Source: Ridgeia piscesae (taxonomy: Eukaryota; Annelida; Polychaeta; Sabellida; Siboglinidae). Taken from it: DNA of 64,000 nt. Below the pieces are notes generated by a model. That model had not been told where the DNA came from, did not search any database, and saw nothing but the letters and a program-made list of their open reading frames with translations. Where the stretch lies: the NCBI GenBank assembly GCA_025642075.2, contig JAODUO010000048.1, positions 444,001 to 508,000 on the forward strand, given 5' to 3'. This document shows, in pieces, positions 33,561 through 44,427 of the stretch (the first letter of the stretch is position 1; each line of letters opens with the position of its first letter). The translations under genes and the position numbers were made by a program.

Positions 33561-34474
33561 ATTATTGGCAAAGTAACTATTGCAATCAAACTTGTGCATC
33601 GAGAGACAATTCCAAACAAAGCGTCGTTTCTGCGGGGGAAAAAGCGTCACTTTTTTCTAAGAAACGTTCATCTTACGCTGATAATGACTACAAAGGTTGC
33701 CGGACATGAAATAATAAGTTACTTCGTGAACATTCGTCTGTGTTTATGGTGTGATTATCACTAAGTTAATAGCGAAACCGAAAATTCACAGACCATCGCT
33801 GCAACACTCGTTCTGCCAACGTGACGACATTGACGCATTAAGTTCCGTGCATCGCAGGGGTGGACTAAAATCTAACATTTGCCATATGTGCAAATAAAAA
33901 TAAACTGAAAATCAATGGCTGTATTGATATATTCTTGCATTAAATATACTAATTAAATTAAAGGGAATTTGTCTGTCCGTCGATTGTTCTACTAACTAAT
34001 GGCTCTATTTCAAGACTAGAATCATTATGTTAAAGATAATGTGCAGCCCGCCAGATGCATTTTATAGGCCCGAAACAGTGTTCGCTATTTGCCCAAAATG
34101 TAAATAAACATTACTTTTATAAATAGCTGACAATAATTTTATATATTATGTTACGCTTGTTTTAAACCCAACGCTCTTTGGTATTCATAACGATCGCGGT
34201 ATTCCCACACACAAGGAAGTCAATTCAGCGAACTTTCAAACTCCTAATCACTCGTCTGTCTCAACTTGGTCCCATTGTTTTAATGCTGTAAACCATATTC
34301 ATTTGTATGTTTGTCATAACTACGGCATAGCTGCAGTTCGGGTATAATTTCTAGTGTTCTCCCTGTACTCTTTCTAGGGAAACCGTCTTTTAGACGTAAG
34401 CGCGACGACGGCAACGGGCCGGGCAACTACCCGTATTGATATACAGACATTATTGTCTTGTTACCACACACACA

Positions 34475-34567
<93 letters not shown>

Positions 34568-35340
34568 TGTACATAAAAAATTACATTTATCATTATGTTC
34601 TATCATATCGTATGAATGATTGTTACAATTATTTATCAATAACTGTGCAATTTATAGTAACAGTGTACATTTTATAATGCAAAAAATACAATATAAATTA
34701 TTCTTATATGTTTATACACTTTACTTTTTTTTTTCATTATTTCACTATTGTGCTCAGTCAATATTTTAATAATTATACTTACTACGAGAAGCAAACATAT
34801 GTAAGTTATTTTCTTATTTTGAAATGTTGAACCGCCATAGAAAGGTTGTGTTAGTCGCTGTACCAAATAAATAAATTTTATTTCTTATAAAGATACGAAC
34901 CCACGCTGTTCCCATCCTTACCATTATATTAAGTATATTGCAGACCAGGTCAGCCTTAGTGGGTAAGATATTAAATTTATGCTGTGTTATAATGGTTTTT
35001 AGAGACGAAACTACGTGAATAAAATACAGATAAAAGAATATTAAGAATATACAATATTATATAATTTATATAACATGTACATTTATAGTAATACCTTTTT
35101 ACTCTTATTTGTTGCTGCATTGTTGGTAGATCCATGATTCCATGATATTTTTTGATCTGCAAAAATCAAAATCTGATTCTTGCGAAAATTAAGTGTTTAG
35201 GTGCCTAACACCTAAAAATTAATTTTCGCAAACTTAGCATAAGCCACAACTAATACAAATCAGTTATAGTTACATAGAAAGAAATATGCAGCGCTGAAAC
35301 GACCTGAAATTGCGGGAAAGTTGCTTGCATGCAGACGGCA
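33561..35340 (+). other. Intergenic DNA before the COX7C pair
   Basis: Apart from the microsatellite at 34.46-34.57 kb this is AT-rich sequence with no recognised gene. An inverted pair around 35175-35232 (CTTGCGAAAATTAA with TTAATTTTCGCAA) is the only other structure. Confidence 0.5.
34464..34567. repeat. CACG/CA microsatellite
   Basis: A tract of CACA then about 20 CACG tetranucleotides then CACA, about 100 bp. Confidence 0.97.
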
Positions 35341-35342
35341 GT

Positions 35343-35354
35343 TGCGCATGCGCA
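35343..35354 (+). promoter_or_regulatory. NRF-1 site upstream of first COX7C
   Basis: TGCGCATGCGCA is a perfect NRF-1 consensus palindrome about 80 nt before the ATG. NRF-1 controls many nuclear respiratory-chain genes in animals, so the site fits the gene that follows. Confidence 0.75.
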
Positions 35355-35435
35355 AAAATCTACTCGAAGCGGGGCGACATTGAGGCTGCGTTCGTTCTTT
35401 ATGAAAACTTTGGTGTTTTACAACGGTAAATCAAG

Positions 35436-36168
35436 ATGAAGGCATTAACTCGTCTAATTCAAACAACACGGAGATTTTCTGCGTCATCTGTTTGCATGAG
35501 AAGTGAAGGAGTGTGGCAACAGAAAGGTGTACCAGGAAAGGTAAGATGCCACATTGCATGACATTGACTTGTTTATCAAGTCTACGAAATCGCTTCTAGC
35601 ACTACTAACTACTAGGTGATGTGATGCTTGGTGGAGTGCAACCGCTAACCGTGGTTGTGGAATAATTCACTGTGACTGTGTGTGTGTACGGTGATTCGTG
35701 TGGATGTTAATACTTTTTGCCATTTTTGCAGTCTTTAGCATTTGATGATTTGACTCTCACTTGAGTAAAATGATGGGCGAGGACGAGGTGGTAGGATGGG
35801 CTAATGCGACTCTAGACTATGTTGGTGTGGAGGCACGGACCCAGATTTCATTTTTAAAACTTAGCATCATGTAAACATGTTTATTGCAGGAAATAGCTAT
35901 GATGTGGCAATTTTTGCATATTTGGGCCAGGTGGCTTAGAAAAACAGCTCATCATATAGCAGGGAAAACACTGCATTATGAATAACAGTAAATATTATTT
36001 TATAATCCATTTTAACAATTCGTTTACTGTTTAACTTATTTTCTTTTACAGACACTGCCACTTAACATCAACAGCAGACCCAAATTATTTGTGACATTCC
36101 TCATCTTCTTTGGAAGTGGACTTGCTGCGCCATTCCTTCTCGTCAGATACCAGATGTTGAAGACATAA
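35436..36168 (+). CDS. COX7C: Cytochrome c oxidase subunit 7C, tandem copy 1
   Basis: Small inner-membrane subunit of respiratory complex IV. Coding exons are 35436-35540 and 36052-36168 (phase 0 junction, intron 511 bp), giving 73 aa. The N-terminus MKALTRLIQTTRRFSASS is Arg-rich and acid-free, as expected of a mitochondrial presequence. The mature part holds GVPGK then LPLNIN, one membrane segment (FVTFLIFFGSGLAAPFLLV) and the family ending VRYQMLKT. After the stop a donor at 36197 and acceptor at 36837 suggest a 3'UTR exon from 36838. A 12-codon upstream ORF (35401-35439) ends in TGA overlapping the start ATG. The length is slightly above the human 63 aa because the presequence is longer. 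Confidence 0.92.
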
Positions 36169-36837
36169 TTGTAGCAGCCTCACTCGGTCAACATGGGTAT
36201 TTTTAATTATGTTATTTTAATTCATTAATGATCCCATACATGTGTGAATAATTCTGGTTATTTTTATTAGACACAACAAATAGTTACTCTCAGAGGCTGA
36301 GCATGTGAAAACATTAACGTTCTGCAAAATGAGGTTAGATATGTATGTAGCCTAATAGTGTTGTTGCAAAACATACTGGTTTAGGCTTAATATATAATAT
36401 TAATATTAACTTTATTGTTTACCAAGTTTCATGCAATTCATCACAAAAAACCTTATGTCGAACAGGTTTCCCCCACAGCCTAACAGGAATTATAGACACA
36501 GATGACAGATTATAAGACTGAAGTGCACTGTGGTGTTATACAAGCTCCATGGACACAAATATTTCTACATATCAATTGCCTTGTGTGAGTTTTAATTGTC
36601 TGCTGGCATGCATTGTGTAAAAAAATTACACTGCATCATGTTTTTACTGTTCTGAATACTGCTATTCTTTTAAATGAGTCTTTCTGTCTTTTGACATAAT
36701 TTCATACACCCACATGCCTACACATGCAATTACTTATGCACTACCATCACTTTCACCATACTGTTAAACACTGGTATATATTATATTTTTAGTATGTTTT
36801 TGCCAGTGTTTTTCATGATCCTCATATTTTTTTGCAG

Positions 36838-37320
36838 CTGACTGGGTTTCAGCAAGATGGCAATCACTAAGAAACAAGTTGGCTGATGGATGACACACTA
36901 AGAAGGCTGTTACAGAATACAGTTGTGATGTGATGACAGTCTGTTTTTAATTCATTTTGTGCCAAAAAAACTTGAAACCTTTGAGTTCTTCAGGATATGT
37001 TGTTTTTACTAACAAAATAATATTAATAGAATATTATACAGTTCACAGACAAAATGTGTCCCCCATAGTGCAATGTATAAAAATGCATAAGGTTTTTCAT
37101 TTGGTCTTAACCTGTTCCAAAGCATTATCAGTTCTCTTGTTATATAAAAAGACAACCAAATACATTATAACAACTATAGTTCTGCTCTGGACAAGAACAT
37201 ATAGAACGTGTTTTTATTTTGACATTAAAAAAGAACATCCTGAAACGTTGCTATCTTTCCCATATTATACCGCCATCGTGTGCAGGTTCTCCCACAATTC
37301 AAGTACACCCTAGATAATAT
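36838..37320 (+). other. Probable 3'UTR exon of COX7C copy 1
   Basis: It begins after TTTTTTGCAG and shares the order GCAGC...AAGATGGCA with the corresponding exon of copy 2 (GCAGC...GAGATGGCA from 39250). The 3' end is not clear: there is no canonical AATAAA, only ATTAAA near 37222. Confidence 0.45.
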
Positions 37321-37471
37321 ATAACAATGCCAATAGACAATTTATTTTACACGTACTGACGCACATTATTAGGCGTGCTGATTTTGACCGATGCGTGATA
37401 CCGCATACATCTAAAGACTGATTTACGGTAAGTCATAGAAAGGCCTTCACCTTCAACAAGACTTGCGGGGT

Positions 37472-37500
37472 ACGCATGCGCTAATTCTGCGTGACCGGAA
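37472..37500 (+). promoter_or_regulatory. NRF-1-like and ETS sites upstream of second COX7C
   Basis: ACGCATGCGCT (37472-37482) matches the NRF-1 consensus with small deviations, and CCGGAA (37495-37500) is an ETS/GABP core. Both lie 60-90 nt before the ATG. Confidence 0.6.
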
Positions 37501-37558
37501 CGAGCTATCGACCCAGTAGGCCATTACCTCCGCAGTTGTACAAGACGCAAGAAGGAAA

Positions 37559-38797
37559 ATGAGGGCTTTATCACGACTTGTTCAGGCGACAAGGGGGTTC
37601 TCCACCTCGGCAACACGCAAAAGTGCCCAGGCATGGCAACAGAGGGGTGTACCTGGCGCGGTAAGATGATTTTAGCATCAGAAAAAAACGGCGAGCCCTC
37701 GAGTTTTGCCCACCAACTGCCATCGAATAGCAGCTCGCAAGGTCAAAATTTGCCTTTGAGATATGTGTGGTAATTTAATGCCAAATTTATACAAAACTGC
37801 CCTGGTTACTGGCATTTCTGTGTCTTGTATATTCTTGTTAGATGTAACTAATGCGATAGCGATCGATTAAAGTTGTTTGATACCGTCTTTATTACACTGC
37901 CAAACTGTTGCGGCTACTTGTTCAGTTCGTTGCTGTACGTACTGCGATTCGATTGTATTTGTTGTCAAGGTAGGGTAGGCTCCAAATGAATCACGATCCG
38001 AAATTAAGCACATTTATAGAAGGACAGAGTTTATAGAGCGAAACCGAATGAATATACGTCGACGATAATTACGCTGAATTTGACATGTTGGGTCTCATGC
38101 AAACCATGTTATTTTATTGTTCACAATAATTAGGTACCGAGTTCATTATATTTTGTAGGAATCACTATACAGCAGGTCACATTATTTAATTTAAACATTG
38201 TTGTAATAAATAATTATTGATATGTTCAGGTTACCTTGGATGTAAATGGTAACAGCCTATATTAAGCACACGTAAAATAAATCAAGATTTCTACACATTA
38301 AACATAACCTTGTCCTTGTACATTTTCAGAGTGTAATGCTGACAGGTTTGTTTAGTTAAGATCATGTTTACTTTTGTTTGGTGTTTAAGTTCAGTGTTGT
38401 ATTTAGTTATTAGTTGGTTACTAAACTGTATTCTTGTTTGTTAATGAATTCTAAAAAAATGCAACAATAAGTAAAAGTGGTGTCTTAACTGGAAATGGTT
38501 TTCAAGGGGGCATTTTCTAGATTTAACGTATTATTAAAGAAGTTTAATCTATGCATTTGTACATGTAAAGTTAAGCAATATAACTAATTCTTATGAACAC
38601 GGCTTTACTAAACAGTAGTACATCAAATTTATTGTGTAAGTTTGTACTATACTTGTACAAGACTGCTTCCGTACTTGTAGACACTGCCGGTTAACATCAA
38701 CAACCGATATTCCCTCCTCGGATGGTTCATCGTCTTCTTCGGAAGTGGCCTCGCAGCTCCGTTCATCATCGTCAGATACCAGATGTTGAAGGATTAG
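37559..38797 (+). CDS. COX7C: Cytochrome c oxidase subunit 7C, tandem copy 2
   Basis: Second COX7C paralogue 2.1 kb downstream. Exons 37559-37660 and 38681-38797 give 72 aa with the intron at the same position and phase as copy 1. The presequence MRALSRLVQATRGFSTSATR is again basic. The mature part has GVPGA, LPVNINNR, the membrane segment FIVFFGSGLAAPFIIV and VRYQMLKD. Over the second exon 26 of 38 residues match copy 1, so the duplication is not recent. A donor at 38821 and acceptor ending 39249 define a 3'UTR exon that ends near AATAAA at 39382. Confidence 0.92.
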
Positions 38798-39249
38798 ATG
38801 TGTCAGGGGAGCGTCACTGTGTAAATTATATATTGTACGTATGTGTTATTGTAACAGCTGTACTATAAAATTATTATAGTACTATTATATACTAGCATGA
38901 CAAAATGGCAGCGCACTATGAGTAGTCAGTGTGTCTAGAACTAACCAGATTTCTGTTATCAAAAAGCATGTGTAGCTAGTAGTATGGTATGCAGACCTGT
39001 TTGAACTCTGTCGCAAGGCCATATCTATCCAAATATTATGCTGAGTAAATAATCAGTGACAATTATTATGTTATACTTGGAAGAGAAATATTAGCCTGTT
39101 TGTCAGTAGTATGGGTTATGGTGTGCGTTGTTGATATTGGTTTAGTGTCGGTTCCAACAATGAATTTATTACTTTGTCCTTCTAGTTAAACTAATGATGT
39201 TCTTGTCTCCTGTGATTGTCATTTCTCATGTTGTTTTGTTGTGCTGCAG

Positions 39250-39405
39250 CTTGTCAAGATTCCGTGAGATGGCATCCGCCGAGATTCTGAACAGGAGAAT
39301 GGAGGGCGACATGTACAGTGTAAAGAGCTTTTTGCGGACAGAATCCTGCCGTGTTGATTTGCAACGTTGAATGGAGTTGTTAATAAAGCCCTTTCAGATA
39401 ACTAT
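39250..39405 (+). other. 3'UTR exon and poly(A) signal of COX7C copy 2
   Basis: The exon starts after GTGCTGCAG and carries AATAAA at 39382-39387, followed by a T/G-rich stretch. It is open in one frame for about 40 codons, but the COX7C stop lies upstream in the previous exon. Confidence 0.6.
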
Positions 39406-39409
39406 TATT

Positions 39410-41365
39410 GTTGTTAAATCCTTTTGTGGCGCTGTACTCACCTTGGGTATTACATGCAGTAGCTTAGATTATGCAGTCACTGTTGGTTCTCCCAGGAAAT
39501 CATTTGTACAGCACTAAATAAAAAAATCAAATTATGTTAGATTAAACTTCGTTCTAGTTTGGCATGTTTGCTACTACAATAATAGCTCTAGTTGTGTAGA
39601 TATTTTACTTTATAAATTTGTTTGATGGGATGATGACTAGATGGTTATATTGCAAGATTGAATGAAAAAAGCAGGAATGTTTCATGAAAATATAATGTAA
39701 CTGAACCCAGTATTCATCCTTGCATATCTGTTGTAATTTTTTTTAATTGGAGCCAGGCCTCTAGATAATCTGATAGAAAGAAAATGTTTTGAAGATTTGT
39801 GTATGCAACTTTTAAAACTAAGTGGGCAATTATTCTGTAGACGTATTATTTAAGAGCAGCGGGTTGCTGCCAGCATTGCTAAGTAGTAGTGGGGTACTAG
39901 GCATGCATTTCAATAGAACTGGATCCTTTATTCTGAGAATAAAAAATCAAGGTGTTTGTAATAGGAAGTAGGCAATTTTAGATGTACTGTCTGGCCAGTA
40001 TGTTTTTGTTACTATAAAAAGATCTGCCAAACCCTCTCACCTGCAGAGATTATTCAGTCACCAGTGATTACCCATGGAATGTTTTTTGTGCCCTCACTGC
40101 CTGTCACCAAGTACAATTAACAAAACAGGGTTGTCTAAATAGCTGTGCAAAATAAAGGACTAGTAGTTATAATAACAGTACAGCTGTATTGGTTCTAATC
40201 AAGCATTAATCAATAATGTATTGGTGTCTGATGTCAGCAGCCAGGTGAATCTCTGACCCACCAAACATTGGTCATCAGTGTTCCGAGATGTGCCTCCTCA
40301 ATTACATGTTGGTCACATTTGATCGAAATACATTTTGCAAAAAAGGCAAATCTACTTTGTATCCACAACGAATGCTAATGTATAAGTAGTTTTGATAACA
40401 ACAATTATTTGTGATGTGATTATGTACGAGACTGTTGAGGTAGACTCCTTTCTCAAAACCACGTCATGGACAAAATGAGTGTTGAAGAATACCTTCCCAC
40501 CTTAGGCCATTTAAACATTTAACAGCCCAAGTAAATTCTTTTGACAACTTCATTTTATTCTGATTTGCGATTGGCTAAACTGGTTAAGGAAGCAGCTTCA
40601 AAGCACTAGTTTACTGGAAAATGCCCCCTACCTGGACGAGATAAGGATCTCCCAAGTTGCCAACATTCAGAATACAAACATCGATGTATATTTTGACATT
40701 TATAATGTACAAGAACCTAAACACTAGAGGAAGATTCAAACCTGGGGAAATCCGGATTACATCAAATTGGAGAACATTTGATTGCACACTATGTTGAACA
40801 ACATTCTATTTAATATGATAATACTTGTTTGGCAACGAGTATGCAGTGCTTCCGAAGAATGCAATGCTTGATGTCTATGGAATGTTTGTCAGCTGGTACC
40901 AGAAAATGTGTCAACATCAGTTGCAATCAAACACTCTTGCCAACATGAGTAATTAGTTTTCCATAAGCTAGTTCCGAAGTAGCAGTTTTCAGACATTGAA
41001 AGTATGTGTTTATGTAATTGTATTATTAGTTCAATGTCATAATATATTGGCACCAACAATTTGATGTGCAGAATCATTGCAAATGTTATGTATGACTGCC
41101 TGGATCAATGTTGGTATTTCAGATGACCATGTTTTTAATTGGGGTTAGCCATCATTGCCAGCAGGTGTTATATAGCAAATTAAGCTTGAGTTTACCAGAG
41201 TTTCACAACAATATCAGCACGTTTTGACAGCTGTCTACACACTGTAGACTTCACGTATATGGCGTATCGATTTGCAAATCACGTCTCATTAATTGCTATA
41301 CATATAATATAATCCATCGTCAAGTCTCTTAAAATAATGCCACATGTTAATAATAAATATATACT
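39410..41365. other. Intergenic DNA, no gene seen
   Basis: Two kilobases of AT-rich sequence with only short chance ORFs and no repeats of note. Confidence 0.5.
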
Positions 41366-41369
41366 GCAG

Positions 41370-42318
41370 ATCCTGACTGCAAAAAGCTACAAGTACTGTA
41401 CACGGTAGGTGTAAATGTTCACATGGTGAGCTGTAAACATCTGGGCATGGCTAATGATTGTCATTGATGTGATCTGGCTGGATCTTTGATGACGCTGGCT
41501 GATGACAGGTAGACACGGATGCTGTAGGGGAAGGAGACAACATACTATAGACGAGTCTGAAAGAAAGAGCAAAGCCATTTACAGTCGGGTGAACTGGTGA
41601 CAATCCACAAACAGAACACAGCAGACTTCAGCTACACGGGTGACACTTGTGGTCTCTACTGTCCCATCAGATCACAAATACTGTAGTGTATATATTAGGA
41701 CACTGAAATAATTACAGATGTTGAAAAACATAGTGTCCAAATACATAGTCATTATGATACTTGCTAACATATATTTATAGATGGCGAGCCGTGTGATGAG
41801 TTGGTGTTAGCAAGTATCATAATGACTATGTATTTGGACACTATGTTTTTCAACATCTGTAATTATTTCAGTGTCCTAATACATACATTACATCACTTTC
41901 ATTACCTCTTTGCAGTCACAGCCACCAATCACACAGGGTTACACCTTGCATAGCATAGAATGTCATCATTTTAAAATCAAAGTCTTGAAATAGTAAATTT
42001 TTTGGTTTTCAGAAACAAAAAGGCAGGCGCCAAGTCAGTCAGTTCTCCACCTAGGGGCACCATAACTGGTGAACTTGCTACACGTCACAAATACTGTATT
42101 GTATTTATAAGAATCAAAATACTGTTGTCTGTGGTTTATTCCATAGGAGGTCACAACTTATATTATGATGCAGCTTTAAAATGACCTTTTCTTTAACTAT
42201 CGTTAATTCAGGCATGGACTTTGAGTGGGAGCATGAAATGTGTACGACTCCTCCTGGCCTTGTGATCTCAGCCTCTGAGCAGCCATCAACCACCTCAAAC
42301 CACTTGCCAGACACACAG
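41370..42318 (+). CDS. Weak candidate: three phase-compatible exons on the + strand
   Basis: Not recognised. Possible exons 41370-41403 (ILTAKSYKYCT), 42012-42068 (NKKAGAKSVSSPPRGTIT) and 42213-42318 (GMDFEWEHEMCTTPPGLVIS then about 15 more residues) have AG/GT borders and join in a single frame (phases 2 then 1). No start, stop or further exon was found, and the last donor (GTTCAA) is poor. The third overlaps a possible minus-strand PIP5K1 terminal exon, so at most one reading is likely to be real. Confidence 0.2.
41687..41887. mobile_element. Near-perfect 83-bp inverted repeat with 35-nt spacer
   Basis: Arms 41687-41769 and 41805-41887 are reverse complements with one mismatch in 83. The spacer includes GATGGCGAGCCGTGTGATGA. 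No coding content. It may be a young foldback/MITE copy, a hairpin-RNA source, or an assembly artefact. Confidence 0.9.
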
Positions 42319-42427
42319 GTTCAACAGCAAGACATTTTATAGCAGACACCCACATCAGTTTGTCAATAACATTATAACTGGTCTTCACATATGCATTTGT
42401 ATCACGACATACATTTGATTCAAGAAC

Positions 42428-42433
42428 TTTATT
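42428..42433 (-). terminator. Candidate minus-strand polyadenylation signal
   Basis: The complement reads ACAATAAAGTTC. It could end the PIP5K1 transcript with a 3'UTR of about 2 kb from the stop at 44428. A second minus-strand AATAAA lies at 42135-42140. Confidence 0.4.
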
Positions 42434-44427
42434 GTCCGTTTACATACATTAGTTACACGTAGAAGCTATGGCCCAGTGACACGTCCACCAGTGACCAGCA
42501 TATTTCAAGTACACACACTTCAACATGAGCATAGCCGCTTTGACACGTATAATAAGAAATTCTCGCAGACATCATAAAGCTATTACAGAATGACGATCAT
42601 TGCAAAGTGATGTACAGAGGATTATTACTATTTTTACACTTCTTGAAACATTCTCTCCTGCTCTGCCTATATACATACATTATTATGCACCTGCACCAAA
42701 CCTATTTGTACAAGACGTTCACAACATGTAACACTGATCATGGCAATTCTACTGGTACAAATGGCATGTATCACACCAATCCACACCACCTATGTCATCG
42801 ACAGATTCTTAACGACAAATTCATTAAGGAATGAATGGAGCATACAATCACTGCAAGTTTGTATATACACTTGTTTTGCTGTTAGTTTGTTACCCATTTA
42901 CAAGGGTTATAGTATTCAGACATGGAGTAAAAAATTACGATTAATACATATATATACTTGTTTTGCTGTTCATTTTCCCACCGCTCCATAAAGTGTTGTT
43001 TCCGCATATGCTGCCTCGTTTCATTAAAATCGTCAGCACTATTTTGATCTACTTGCAAAGCATCACAACCTATGCCTGCCTACATGTTCTCAATTGAATA
43101 CATGCTGTAATAGGTATTATACACTGTGGCATGGAATACTCAAATCAAATGATTACAGCAGTCTAGATCACAATAGAAAATCAAACCAACTGTAACATTT
43201 TTACAAGAATGTGTACAAATATGTTCAATATTTACGATACATTACTTCTACCTGTTTGTCACACTTGGTTTCATTGCAGATTTATTCTCACCTGAAGTAG
43301 TTAATTTTCTAGTCATTTTGCACAACACCAAGAGACAAAGTGCTGATAATAAACTGCTAGTGGCACTCCTTGATGCAAAACAAAATCATTTATCTGAGCA
43401 TCTAAATAAATATGTGCATTACTAGTGAAATGTTAACAGGAAACCTGAGATATACACAATTCAAAGTTAAACGTTTTCCTCAAAATTCTAGTGCTCGGTT
43501 TTGCACAAGTGAAACAATCACCTCGTCTTCAAGATGCATCCTCTTCAAGTCACAATAAAATGCATAGCTATCTGGGCTCTAGTGCAATTGTTTTATCTGG
43601 CAACAAAATATACCTACACTATGACTTGGTGAATGTCTCATGAGTGTTTGCTAAATGATATAACACTTGGTACCACCACCGCTTAGTACACACAACTATA
43701 GATGTCAGTTTCACGGCTGGGTTACAACCCACCTTTGTTGCCTTATATATATAATAATATATATATATATATACGCCTCACTGTCACACTCATGCCAACA
43801 ACATAAAATAATAACACAAGTTCAAACATTTACTCGCACCTCTCAGATTAAGTTTTTTCTTTAACAGTTTTCATGACAAATATCCACGCAAAACTGGTAG
43901 ACATTTTTGGCAAATTACAAATGTCGTAACGAATTGATGAAGCAATGGTTTTTGTCAAATAATAAATTGTCATTACCAGGGTACATATTAACTTACTCCA
44001 TTTAATAAAATGTCTTGCATTCAAAGCCTAGCATTTTAACAAACAAGATGATATTTAAACAACAACTTAAATCTTTGCGTTTCATCGCAAACAAGCCTTA
44101 AATAAAGTTTTGTAATTTCTCACAGACACGCAGAGACAAGATACTGCACATGCAGAGAAAACGGGAAGTGTGTGTGCGTGCGTCGCAGGTTCAAGTTTAC
44201 ACAGAAACACATACAAGCTACACACAGTGTCCTCCTTGGACCAACATAAACAACAACAATGACAACAACAACGCATGTGACACACTGACACGGGTGAGAG
44301 AGTAGCGAGTGGGCGAACAGACGGTGCAGCGGAGGGGAAAGTTGGCAGGAGAAGTGTCGACTGTCGAGGTCCCTTTGCGTTCGGCCGTTCGTTTCTAGCG
44401 GCCGTGCGGCGGCATTGGCGAAATGTT
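42434..44427 (-). other. Probable PIP5K1 3'UTR or flanking DNA
   Basis: If the terminal exon starts at 44436 on the minus strand, this 2-kb AT-rich stretch is its 3'UTR. A TA tract lies at 43745-43773. No other gene was recognised. Confidence 0.35.

Noticed and set aside
34427..34677. HART/RACV repeat ORFs
   Set aside because: Translation of the CACG microsatellite on both strands.
36838..39405. Open frame of about 40 codons in the COX7C copy 2 downstream exon
   Set aside because: The COX7C stop codon lies in the previous exon and the equivalent exon of copy 1 is closed, so this is 3'UTR.
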